This document shows positions 17,374 through 24,694 of a stretch of DNA of 64,000 nt, piece by piece. The position numbers were made by a program, and so were the translations under genes. Position 1 is the first letter of the stretch. Each line of letters begins with the position of its first letter. Location: contig NZ_JAVDDX010000001.1 of NCBI RefSeq assembly GCF_030848575.1, positions 992,001 through 1,056,000 of the forward strand, given 5' to 3'. Under the pieces are notes generated by a model that saw only the letters and a program-made list of their open reading frames with translations, did no database searches and was not told the origin of the DNA. Origin of the DNA: Haloarcula sp. H-GB4. GTDB taxonomy: Archaea > Halobacteriota > Halobacteria > Halobacteriales > Haloarculaceae.

Positions 17374-17472
17374 CTAGCTCCACTTCCCGTATCCGTCGTC
17401 GTGATCCCACCAGTTCGTCTTTTCTTCGACAGTTCCGTACGTTTCGACCGACGGCGTTTCGTATTCCTTCAT
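17374..17472 (-). CDS. RiPP precursor peptide with lasso-type leader (32 residues)
   Basis: This small gene was found by reading the gap between the B2 and kinase genes. It runs ATG 17472 to TAG 17374 and has GGAGGT five bases before the start codon. The leader has Tyr4, Pro7, Val9, Gly13 and Thr19. That matches the lasso leader pattern Y-xx-P-x-L...G with Thr at position -2, and the spacing is the same as I recall for the lariatin leader. This predicts cleavage after Asn20 and a 12-residue core WWDHDDGYGKWS. The core has Asp at 3, 5 and 6 but none at 7-9, where a lasso ring would close. If cleavage were one or two residues earlier, Asp would fall at 7 or 8. The final Ser32 is the expected kinase target. 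It has no homologue that I can recall. Confidence 0.8.
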   Translation of the reverse strand: MKEYETPSVETYGTVEEKTNWWDHDDGYGKWS

Positions 17473-17477
17473 TGGTT

Positions 17478-17483
17478 ACCTCC
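17478..17483 (-). promoter_or_regulatory. Strong ribosome binding site of the precursor peptide
   Basis: The minus strand reads GGAGGT followed by aacca and ATG. This is a near-perfect anti-SD match with 5-nt spacing. It supports the 32-codon frame as a translated gene, since most haloarchaeal genes lack such a clear site. Confidence 0.8.
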
Positions 17484-17494
17484 ACATCTGCTTT

Positions 17495-17535
17495 CAGGCA
17501 TATATGTATTTGTTATATTATCTATTACTGCTGAA
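17495..17535 (-). promoter_or_regulatory. AT-rich promoter region of the precursor gene
   Basis: The minus strand carries the runs ataatataac and acatatatg in the 90-bp gap after the B2 stop. These are by far the most AT-rich bases of the cluster. A TATA box here would allow the precursor to be transcribed separately and more strongly than B1/B2. The exact TATA cannot be fixed from sequence. Confidence 0.4.
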
Positions 17536-17564
17536 TTTCAACAGAATAGGGTGTTTACTATCCG

Positions 17565-18002
17565 TTAGTCGCGTACTTCGCGTTCCGTGAGTGGTCGGAA
17601 ACGCCCAAAGTCGTCGACATCCCCGATAAGGACATCACCGTTTGACTCGACCCAAGCATGAGCCTCAAACGTATCGGACTGTGTATCCACACCGAAGCGG
17701 AGACAATGTGGCGAATCACTCGCCTTCAGCAATGTACTCCCAGTGAGTGCCCGCTCAAGACAATCATAGGTGCCCGGAAGACACGATCCAGCTGTCGAAA
17801 CCGCCCAGCGTACTGACTCTGGTGATCCAGACTGTCGATGACACGGGAAGAACTGGGAGACTGTGCCGAAACAGCACTCTGCATCCTCCAGCCCGGCGAC
17901 TGTAAGCAGTACTTTGCTCGCAATGATCAGTACCACTGCTTCACAGAGCAATAGCTTCTGCGCCCGTGACAACGCCCTGAACTCACGGAGTCGGGTTCGC
18001 AT
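17565..18002 (-). CDS. Lasso peptide B2-type leader peptidase (transglutaminase-like)
   Basis: This is a 145-residue protein from the ATG at 18002. The larger frame that opens at 18251 only runs through the B1 gene. The N-terminus R-T-R-L-R-E-F-R-A-L-S-R-A-Q-K-L-L-L and a hydrophobic helix (20-37) are typical of B2 proteins. The catalytic Cys81 is in C-L-E-R-A-L, His115 is in A-H-A-W-V-E and Asp128 is in L-I-G-D. B2 cuts the leader from the precursor once B1 has delivered it. It overlaps the end of B1 by 20 bp, so B1 and B2 are translated together, and the precursor gene follows 92 bp downstream. Confidence 0.9.
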   Translation of the reverse strand: MRTRLREFRALSRAQKLLLCEAVVLIIASKVLLTVAGLEDAECCFGTVSQFFPCHRQSGSPESVRWAVSTAGSCLPGTYDCLERALTGSTLLKASDSPHCLRFGVDTQSDTFEAHAWVESNGDVLIGDVDDFGRFRPLTEREVRD

Positions 18003-18279
18003 CGACCTTGATGAGTTGCTCCGCGGCAAGCGTTTCCAGAAAGCGTTCCACATCATTTGCGGCCCGGTTCCTGTCGACATCGTACTCTTTGACCAGCGCC
18101 GAGACGACTGCCGCTGGTTCTGTCGGTTCCTGAATTCGGTCCCAGATGTCCGGGCCGACCCCTGACAGGCCCTGGTACCGTCCCGTCTCGTTGTTGAGCA
18201 ACACGATTTCGCCGTCGATAGTCGTGGTGACGCAGTCGTCAGTTGCGACAACAGTCGATCCGGAATCTATCGCGACCAT
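17983..18279 (-). CDS. PqqD-like leader-binding protein (RRE domain, lasso B1 type)
   Basis: This is a 98-residue single-domain protein. The pattern of three beta strands and helices is visible: V-A-T-D-D-C-V-T-T-T-I-D-G-E-I-V-L-L-N followed by Y-Q-G-L-S-G-V-G-P-D-I-W-D-R-I. It ends with a helical bundle containing V-V-S-A-L-V-K-E-Y-D-V-D. This is the PqqD fold, which binds RiPP leader peptides through strand pairing. It is the first gene of the leftward operon B1-B2-precursor-K-NT. The ABC exporter is divergent, and the two starts are about 150 bp apart. Confidence 0.9.
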   Translation of the reverse strand: MVAIDSGSTVVATDDCVTTTIDGEIVLLNNETGRYQGLSGVGPDIWDRIQEPTEPAAVVSALVKEYDVDRNRAANDVERFLETLAAEQLIKVDANPTP

Positions 18280-18427
18280 ATGGATATCGGCGATACTCGC
18301 ACTATTTGTTATGGCCTCTTTTCGCCTCCATGGTGACTCTGGCTGCCGTTAGACGTGCCCTTCGCTCCCAAACGACCCGGCCGTAGTAAGCCGGTAACTA
18401 TGCCGCATAGAAACCGCATCCTGAACA
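18280..18427. promoter_or_regulatory. Divergent promoter region of the RiPP cluster
   Basis: The 148-bp gap between the B1 start (leftward) and the exporter start (rightward) must hold both promoters. I see no strong TATA box. On the minus strand tagtgcgagt and on the plus strand gtagtaagccgg are weak candidates. No regulator gene lies in the cluster. Confidence 0.35.
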
Positions 18428-20236
18428 ATGGCTACGACTCCTTCCGTCAGTGAAAAATACGCATCGTTGCGCCGCGTAGCGTTGTACCGGCCGGCACTGA
18501 CGGGGAGTATCGTCGCTGCCAGCCTCTTCGTGATGCTACTGGAGGGTGTTGGCCTCTCGTTCCTGTTTCCGATACTCGACGCCGCACAGGCTGGGCAGGG
18601 TCTCCCGCTTCAGGCGGACGGCGTCACCGGCCAATTCCTTTCCGCGTACGCCGCTGCGGGACTCCCGCTCACACTCGAATTTTTGCTGTCCGGTCTCGCG
18701 TTCGTGATGGTTGTCCGATATACAGCGTCGTTTACCGTGAAATGGCTCGCGGCGAAGCTCACACAGACGTACGAACGTGACCTCAAAGACCTGGCCTACG
18801 AACTGGCAATGGGCGCGTCAGTCGGCTACTACGACGACAAAGGGTCCGATGACATCATAAACACGATTCTGACACAGACCCGGTACGCCGGCCGTGTCAT
18901 CGGCCGGATAATCCAGTTCTTCCAGCAGGGAATCCTCTGTCTGGTGTATATCGGAATCGCACTGGCTATCGCTCCGGTGCTAGCAGTCGGTGCGGCTGTC
19001 GCCCTCGGCGGTGTCACGGCAATCATCAGATACGGCATCGAGCCCGGGTACGCTGTTGGCGACCGTGTGGCGACGGCAAACGAACAGCTGCAGGAGACAA
19101 CACAGGCGGGGACGCAAGGTATCCGTGACGTGAAGCTGTTTGGTATGCACGACGGACTGCTTGCTGAGTTCCGGTCCACACTCGACCGGTACACCTCTAC
19201 TAGCGTTGCCGTCCGCCGGAACCAGGTTGCAATCGGAAGCCTCTATCGCCTCTCGGTCTCGCTGCTCCTGTTTGGGCTCGTCTACGTCGCCATCAGTTTT
19301 CGGGCGCTATCTATCGCGGAACTCGGCGTGTTCCTGTTCGCGATGCTCCGACTCGCCCCCCGGCTGAGTTCGCTCAACTCTACCATCTACGCTATCGAGG
19401 GAGAGCTCCCACATCTGGTCCGAACCCACCAGTTCATCGACCGCCTCGAAGCCCAGCAGGAGCCAACTGGCGGGCAGTCGGTCCCAGACCGAATTGGGGA
19501 AATCGCGTTCGAGAACGTCTCGTTCGCCTACGAGGACGAGCCAGTGCTTGCGGACTTCTCGATGGCTGTCGAGCGAGGGGAGTTCGTCGGCATCGTCGGG
19601 GAGTCCGGTGGCGGCAAATCAACAGTTGTCTCGCTGCTCACGCGACTCTATACCCCGGATAGTGGTGATATCCTGGCGAACGGGACGCCGATTTCGGCCT
19701 ATGCCCTTGAGGAATGGCGTGACGCTGTTGCGATGGTTCGACAGGACCCCCACATCTTCAACGATACGTTGCGGTACAACCTCACTGCCGGCCGCGATAT
19801 CTCCGATGAGACGCTCTACGAAGTCGCTGAGAAGGCACTCGTTCTCGAGTTTCTCGATGACCTTCCACAGGGGCTCGACACGGTGTTAGGCGACGATGGC
19901 GTGAAACTCTCCGGCGGACAGCGTCAGCGCGTCGCACTGGCCCGGGCGCTCCTGACCGACGCGGAGGTGCTTGTACTCGATGAAGCCACTAGCGACCTCG
20001 ACTCAAATCTGGAACGGCAAATCCATCGTACTGTCGAGACGCTTGACGGGGACCAGACTGTGATCGCAATCGCCCACCGTCTCTCGACAGTCTCGAACGC
20101 CGACCGAATCTACACTGTTGAGGACGGGCAGGTCACAGAACAGGGTAGCCACGCCGAACTGCTTGACGGCGACGGGACATACGCGGAGCTGTACGCGATG
20201 CAGGGAACGGCAGCCACACAGTCTTCCAGTGGCTAA
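18428..20236 (+). CDS. ABC transporter, fused membrane and ATPase domains (RiPP exporter, lasso D type)
   Basis: This is a 602-residue half-transporter. The membrane domain (about 25-320) has six helices, and the ATPase occupies about 350-590. Walker A is G-E-S-G-G-G-K-S-T, the signature is L-S-G-G-Q-R-Q-R, Walker B is V-L-V-L-D-E-A-T, and the H-loop is I-A-I-A-H-R-L-S. There is no N-terminal C39 peptidase domain, which agrees with leader removal by B1/B2 rather than by the exporter. It resembles McjD-type exporters. It is divergent from the biosynthesis genes and is the only transport gene of the cluster. Given the location, it likely exports the mature peptide and gives self-protection (inference). 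Confidence 0.88.
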   Translation: MATTPSVSEKYASLRRVALYRPALTGSIVAASLFVMLLEGVGLSFLFPILDAAQAGQGLPLQADGVTGQFLSAYAAAGLPLTLEFLLSGLAFVMVVRYTASFTVKWLAAKLTQTYERDLKDLAYELAMGASVGYYDDKGSDDIINTILTQTRYAGRVIGRIIQFFQQGILCLVYIGIALAIAPVLAVGAAVALGGVTAIIRYGIEPGYAVGDRVATANEQLQETTQAGTQGIRDVKLFGMHDGLLAEFRSTLDRYTSTSVAVRRNQVAIGSLYRLSVSLLLFGLVYVAISFRALSIAELGVFLFAMLRLAPRLSSLNSTIYAIEGELPHLVRTHQFIDRLEAQQEPTGGQSVPDRIGEIAFENVSFAYEDEPVLADFSMAVERGEFVGIVGESGGGKSTVVSLLTRLYTPDSGDILANGTPISAYALEEWRDAVAMVRQDPHIFNDTLRYNLTAGRDISDETLYEVAEKALVLEFLDDLPQGLDTVLGDDGVKLSGGQRQRVALARALLTDAEVLVLDEATSDLDSNLERQIHRTVETLDGDQTVIAIAHRLSTVSNADRIYTVEDGQVTEQGSHAELLDGDGTYAELYAMQGTAATQSSSG

Positions 20237-20268
20237 CTGGTTCTCAGTGGGACGGGTGGGTCGTCGGG

Positions 20269-20769
20269 TTAGACTTCTCGCCGGCGCCCTTTCGGCACCT
20301 GTGACCTGAGTTCGCCGTAGACGTACAGGCCGACGCCAACCGGTTCAGCCGCACCAGCAAGGTCGTGAGTGACGACGAGATACCCCCAGTCACCGTCCCA
20401 GTCGAGTTCTTGATCCTCGCCGGCCACGAACGCCCGGGCGGTGTCCTCATCGAGGTGGATGACGTTCTGGCTGGCGTACTCGCCGAACCGCTGGACGGCT
20501 TCCAGCGTCGGCTTCCAGTGTTCCTGACGCGTTCGCAGGAACGTCATTCCCAAGCCCTCGATGTCCACCGGCGACGGCGGGCTGCCCTGATACAGCCATA
20601 GTTTGCCAGCACCGCGCTCCCAGAAGGTGTACCCCTCGAAGGTCTCCGGCGGGACGCCAAAGCGTTCAGCCCAGAAGCCGAGCACTTCCTGTCGGGTCGC
20701 TCGCTCGGGGTCTTCACGCGCTTCGTCCGTCTCTGGGAGTCGCGTGAACTCAGTGCTCTGGTTGCTCAT
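20269..20769 (-). CDS. Small RNA-binding-like companion of the m5C methyltransferase
   Basis: This is a 166-residue acidic protein whose ATG at 20769 overlaps the TGA of the methyltransferase gene by 4 bp, so the two are translationally coupled. Features include F-W-E-R-G-A-G-K-L-W-L and V-G-V-G-L-Y-V-Y-G-E-L-R-S-Q-V-P-K-G-R-R. The latter resembles the PUA-like C-terminal region found fused to RsmF-type methyltransferases in bacteria. It probably helps the methyltransferase bind its RNA (inference from coupling and similarity). I do not know a characterised homologue. Confidence 0.75.
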   Translation of the reverse strand: MSNQSTEFTRLPETDEAREDPERATRQEVLGFWAERFGVPPETFEGYTFWERGAGKLWLYQGSPPSPVDIEGLGMTFLRTRQEHWKPTLEAVQRFGEYASQNVIHLDEDTARAFVAGEDQELDWDGDWGYLVVTHDLAGAAEPVGVGLYVYGELRSQVPKGRRREV

Positions 20770-21677
20770 TCCGCGGGCACCTCCAGTTTCGCACAGAAGA
20801 ACCCGCCCGTGTCGTTGTGGTGCGGGTAGATGCGCTTAGCGCTGGTTACGCTGGGGTCGAAGCTCTCGTCTTCCCACTCGGTGATCCCCGGTGCATGATC
20901 GAGCGGGAGGTCGTAGTCCACGATTTCACAGGCGACCTCGTCGAGCACGTAGTCCAGCACGGCCTCGTTTTCTTCCGGGGCGAACGTGCAGGTGGAGTAG
21001 ACGACGGTCCCCCCGGGCTCAGTCACCTCGACGGCGCGTTTGAGGATGCCCTTCTGGACGCCGGAGATACCCTCGACGTGCGAGAGCGACCAGTCCTCCA
21101 GCGTGTCGGGGTTCTTTCGGATAGTCCCCTCACAGGAACAGGGGACGTCGACGAGCGCCCGGTCGTACCCCTTGCCGCCGAAGGGCTTGAGCGAGTGGTT
21201 GCGGCCGTCCTCGTGGGTGACGGCAACCGTCGTCGCCCCCAGTCGCTCGGTGTTGGTCCGCAACGCCGAAATCCGCCCGAGGTTGTTGTCGGTTGCGACG
21301 ACTTCACCGGTATCCTCCATCAGCGCGGCGAGCTGGGTCGTCTTGCTCCCCGGTGCCGCACAGGCGTCCCAGACCCGCTCGCCGGGCTGGGGGTCCAGTA
21401 CGGTCGCCGGAATCACGGACACCTCCTCCTGCCCGTGAATCCAGCCGTGGAAGTACGGCCAGTTCGCGCCGGGGGAGTCCTCGGGCAGGACGAACAGGCC
21501 GTCGTGCCAGTCGACGGGGTCGTAGGCGATGTCTGCATCCGCAAGCGCCGTCCGGACCCGCTCGACGGTGGCTTTGATCGTGTTGACCCTGACAGCCGAC
21601 GGCAGCGGGCGTTCACATGCGTCGATGAACGCCTCGAAGTCGTCGATGATGGGTCGGTAGCGGTCGAGTGGTTCCAT
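20766..21677 (-). CDS. RNA (cytosine-C5) methyltransferase, NOL1/NOP2/Sun family
   Basis: This is a 303-residue S-adenosylmethionine-dependent enzyme from the ATG at 21677. The SAM-binding motif is D-A-C-A-A-P-G-S-K-T-T. Motif IV is D-V-P-C-S-C-E-G, and motif VI is Y-S-T-C-T-F, supplying the two Cys residues used for release and catalysis. The N-terminus R-V-N-T-I-K-A-T is the family's RNA-binding start. It methylates cytosines in tRNA or rRNA, and position specificity is not predictable here. The stop overlaps the start of the downstream small protein. It diverges from the PAC2 operon at 21765, about 90 bp away. Confidence 0.92.
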   Translation of the reverse strand: MEPLDRYRPIIDDFEAFIDACERPLPSAVRVNTIKATVERVRTALADADIAYDPVDWHDGLFVLPEDSPGANWPYFHGWIHGQEEVSVIPATVLDPQPGERVWDACAAPGSKTTQLAALMEDTGEVVATDNNLGRISALRTNTERLGATTVAVTHEDGRNHSLKPFGGKGYDRALVDVPCSCEGTIRKNPDTLEDWSLSHVEGISGVQKGILKRAVEVTEPGGTVVYSTCTFAPEENEAVLDYVLDEVACEIVDYDLPLDHAPGITEWEDESFDPSVTSAKRIYPHHNDTGGFFCAKLEVPAE

Positions 21678-21764
21678 TGTCCGGCGTTCGCTGGCGGTCG
21701 GTTTGTGGGTTTCGAACGGCACCGGCCCATGGCTTTCAAGCCGTCGGCGGACGATATCTGAGGT

Positions 21765-22502
21765 ATGGCACACATACAGGTCCACCGCGACGACATTTCC
21801 CTCGACTCACCCACACTGATCGAGGGACTCCCAGGGGTCGGACTCGTCGGCAAGATAGCCGCTGACCATCTTGTTGATGTCTATGACATGGAGTACTACG
21901 CGTCGGCCCACTGCGAAGGGTTGCCAGAAATCGCCGTGTACGGAACGGACGACCCAGAGGTTCGCCCGCCGGTCCGGCTGTACGCGGACGAGGATCGCGA
22001 CCTGCTCGTCCTCCAGAGCGACGCACCGATTTCCCCATCCGGTGCGACGGAGTTCGCCGGCTGTATGGTCAGCTGGTTCGAGTCCAGCGATGCGACGCCG
22101 GTCTACCTCAGCGGCCGTCCTGCTGAGAAAGACGGGGTTCCAGACGTGTACGGCATCTCGACGGGCGACGGGGCGGCAATGCTTGCGGAGGCGGACGTAA
22201 ATCCGCCCTCGGAGAACGGCGCAATCACTGGGCCGACCGGCGCACTAGTCCATGAATCGCAGCGAACCGGGCTGACGAGCGTCGGACTTATCGTCGAAGC
22301 CGACCAGCAGTTCCCCGACCCGGAAGCGGCGCGGGCGCTCCTGCAGACGGGTATCAGTCCGCTCACTGACTTCGAGATCGACACCGAGGCTCTGGTCGAG
22401 CAGGCCGAGGAAATCGGTCGAGCCAAGGCGCAACTCGCACAGCAGCTGCAGGAGAATCAAGAGGAGAGCACGAGCGCACGGCCGCTTGGGATGTATCAGT
22501 AA
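21765..22502 (+). CDS. PAC2 family proteasome-assembly-chaperone-like protein
   Basis: This is a 245-residue soluble protein. The family signature L-I-E-G-L-P-G-V-G-L-V-G-K-I-A-A-D-H-L is at residues 18-36. The G-A-L-V-H-E segment and a C-terminal helix rich in Glu and Gln follow. Archaeal PAC2 proteins are ATP-grasp-superfamily-like proteins thought to aid 20S proteasome assembly. The stop codon overlaps the ATG of the SppA gene (TAATG), so the two form an operon. Confidence 0.9.
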   Translation: MAHIQVHRDDISLDSPTLIEGLPGVGLVGKIAADHLVDVYDMEYYASAHCEGLPEIAVYGTDDPEVRPPVRLYADEDRDLLVLQSDAPISPSGATEFAGCMVSWFESSDATPVYLSGRPAEKDGVPDVYGISTGDGAAMLAEADVNPPSENGAITGPTGALVHESQRTGLTSVGLIVEADQQFPDPEAARALLQTGISPLTDFEIDTEALVEQAEEIGRAKAQLAQQLQENQEESTSARPLGMYQ

Positions 22503-23497
22503 TGGCGGGCGCAGACGACATCGTTCGCGGGTTACTGGTCATAGCTATCGTCGGTATCGGGACGATCTTGGGGTGGGTGCTGTTTGTCAGGACGCCCGAC
22601 AATCTTGCCCAGTTACTTGGCGTCCTGCTGGTCATCGCTGTCGCCGTCGCGACCGCCCGTATCGGCAGCAACATCGCCGGCTCTCTCCTCCCGGCACACA
22701 ACGTCGCGGAAGTCGCCGTCGAAGGGCCGATCAGTCGTGACGGCGGTGGTGGCATCACCAGTCCGCCAGTCGGTGCGTCGGCCCACAATATCGTCGAACA
22801 GATCGAACGCGCTGATTCCGACCGGGGCTCGGAGGCACTGCTTCTGAAGCTGAACACCCCGGGTGGCGAAATCGTCCCCAGCGAGGACATCCGAATCGCC
22901 GCCGAGCAGTTCGACGGGCCGACCATCGCCTACGCGACGGACGTCTGTGCCAGCGGCGGCTACGATATCGCCGCCGGCTGCGACGAACTGTGGGCGCGTG
23001 AGGGCTCTATCGTCGGCTCAATCGGCGTCGTCGGCTCACGGGTCAACGCCAAGGAACTGGCCGACCGCCTGGGCCTCTCCTACGAGCAGTTCACCGCCGG
23101 TGAGTACAAGGACGCCGGCGTCCCGCTGAAGGAAATGTCCGAAGACGAGCGCGAGTACCTGCAGGGCATCGTCGACGACTACTACGACCAGTTCATCGAC
23201 ACCGTGGCCGAAGGCCGCGAGATGGACGCCGAGACGCTCAAAGACACCGAAGCGCGAATCTTCCTCGGCGACGAGGCAGAAGAACGTGGGCTCGTCGACC
23301 GTCTCGGGACGCGTGACGACGTTGAGGCGAGTCTGGAGCAACGGCTGGGTGAGGACGTGACGATCAATGAATACGAGCCCGAGCGCGGATTGACGGGCAA
23401 GCTCCGCGGGGGCGCACAGCAGGTCGCGTTCGCGCTGGGAGCGGGTATCGCCGGCGTCGCTGACGGCGATATCGAGGGCCTCTCCTTCCGGCGATAG
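22502..23497 (+). CDS. sppA: Signal peptide peptidase SppA (S49 peptidase)
   Basis: This is a 331-residue membrane protease with two N-terminal helices (about 8-27 and 35-58). The catalytic Ser is in C-A-S-G-G-Y-D-I-A, and the Lys is in E-Y-K-D-A-G. The extended strand L-K-L-N-T-P-G-G-E-I-V is present. SppA degrades cleaved signal peptides at the membrane. Its length is that of the short, single-domain archaeal form. It is coupled to the upstream PAC2 gene by a 1-bp overlap. Confidence 0.92.
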   Translation: MAGADDIVRGLLVIAIVGIGTILGWVLFVRTPDNLAQLLGVLLVIAVAVATARIGSNIAGSLLPAHNVAEVAVEGPISRDGGGGITSPPVGASAHNIVEQIERADSDRGSEALLLKLNTPGGEIVPSEDIRIAAEQFDGPTIAYATDVCASGGYDIAAGCDELWAREGSIVGSIGVVGSRVNAKELADRLGLSYEQFTAGEYKDAGVPLKEMSEDEREYLQGIVDDYYDQFIDTVAEGREMDAETLKDTEARIFLGDEAEERGLVDRLGTRDDVEASLEQRLGEDVTINEYEPERGLTGKLRGGAQQVAFALGAGIAGVADGDIEGLSFRR

Positions 23498-23506
23498 CTC
23501 GGGAGG

Positions 23507-23515
23507 TTTTTTATC
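23507..23515 (+). promoter_or_regulatory. TATA element for the DUF373 gene
   Basis: The run ttttttatc lies about 25 bp before the GTG start at 23538, which fits a leaderless transcript. It overlaps no coding sequence. Confidence 0.5.
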
Positions 23516-23537
23516 CGGGGACCGCCTTCGCCGTAGT

Positions 23538-24659
23538 GTGACCACGCTGGTGGTGTGTATCGACAGGGACAGTCCGGCCACAGCCGCGTGTCCCGTTGTC
23601 GGCCGCGACGCCGTCGAGTCACTCATCACACAGACGGGGGTCGTTGACCCGGAAGATAGTCGGGTCAACTGCCTCCTCGAAGGACTCGCAGTCGCGGATG
23701 AACTCGATGCTGAGGGGTCCGAGCCGGTCCTCGCCGTCGTCGGCGGCGGGAGCGACAGCGTCGGCTCGGATCGGGAGATCGCCAGCCAGATCGACAGTCT
23801 GGTCGCCGAGCACGACCCGGGCTCCGCGGTCGTCGTCGTCGACAGCGCCGACGACGAGCGGCTGGTCCCCATCATCGAGAGCCGCGTTCGGGTCGATGCC
23901 GTCGACCGCGTTGTCGTCCGCCAGGCCCGCGATATTGAATCGACGTACTACCTGCTCAAGCAGTTCCTGGCCGACGAGGAACTGCGCAAGACGGTGCTGG
24001 TCCCCGTCGGCATCATCATGCTCGCGTTCCCGCTGTTGCTCGTCGTCACCAGCCCGACCATCGCCGTCGGCGCTATCGCGGCCGCCATCGGCGTGTTCCT
24101 CATCTACAAGGGACTGGGTATCGACGCGTACCTCTCGCAACTTCCCAGCCAGACCCGGGAAGCGCTGTACTCGGGACAGGTGTCGCTCGTGACCTACGTC
24201 GTCGCCGCCGGCCTCTCGCTCGTCGGAGTTTTCGCCGGTGTGCTGGGCGTTTCTGCGGTCGGTGATATCAGTCCCTTCCTGCTTGCAAACCGCTTTGCCT
24301 TCGCGTCCGTGCCGTGGCTGACCGGCGCGGCGTTGGCCGCTTCGCTTGGCCGCCTGCTGGACGAACTCATCCAGCAAGAGGGGGTTCGGAGCGCGTACGT
24401 GAACCTCCCGTTCGGTGCGGTCGCTGTCGGGCTCGTCGTTCGCGGCTTTTCTGCGTACTTCCTCGAACGCGGTGGCGTGTTTGAGCCGTTTCAGGTGCCG
24501 GAGACGAACCTCGGCATCGTACAGATTCAGGGGTTCTTGCTGGATGCAGGGACCCGCCTCGCGCTGTTCATCCTTGCAGGCATCCTCATCAGCCTCGTTG
24601 GCGTCAGGGTGGCGACCTACGTCAGCCACACCGATATCGAAGACGAACTGGTGGAATAG
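23538..24659 (+). CDS. DUF373 family membrane protein
   Basis: This is a 373-residue protein starting at a GTG. The cytoplasmic N-terminal domain (1-150) begins T-T-L-V-V-C-I-D-R-D-S-P and has a Rossmann-like strand pattern. About six helices follow from residue 155. The conserved D-I-E-S-T-Y-Y-L-L-K-Q-F-L precedes the membrane part. The family is widespread in archaea and has no known function. A TATA-like run 25 bp before the start indicates its own promoter. Confidence 0.85.
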   Translation: MTTLVVCIDRDSPATAACPVVGRDAVESLITQTGVVDPEDSRVNCLLEGLAVADELDAEGSEPVLAVVGGGSDSVGSDREIASQIDSLVAEHDPGSAVVVVDSADDERLVPIIESRVRVDAVDRVVVRQARDIESTYYLLKQFLADEELRKTVLVPVGIIMLAFPLLLVVTSPTIAVGAIAAAIGVFLIYKGLGIDAYLSQLPSQTREALYSGQVSLVTYVVAAGLSLVGVFAGVLGVSAVGDISPFLLANRFAFASVPWLTGAALAASLGRLLDELIQQEGVRSAYVNLPFGAVAVGLVVRGFSAYFLERGGVFEPFQVPETNLGIVQIQGFLLDAGTRLALFILAGILISLVGVRVATYVSHTDIEDELVE

Positions 24660-24694
24660 ACAGCGATTTACGCCGCCGACAGCTATCAGCAGCC

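Noticed and set aside
17352-17568. Two plus-strand frames (60 and 70 codons) across the gap between the B2 and kinase genes
   Set aside because: They are antisense to the 32-codon precursor, have no ribosome binding site and contain no recognisable motif. The minus-strand frame has both a strong site and the leader pattern.
17565-18251. The long 228-codon frame for the B2 gene
   Set aside because: Its first 83 codons run through the B1 gene in another phase and read as Ser/Arg-rich noise. The B2 family start fits the ATG at 18002.
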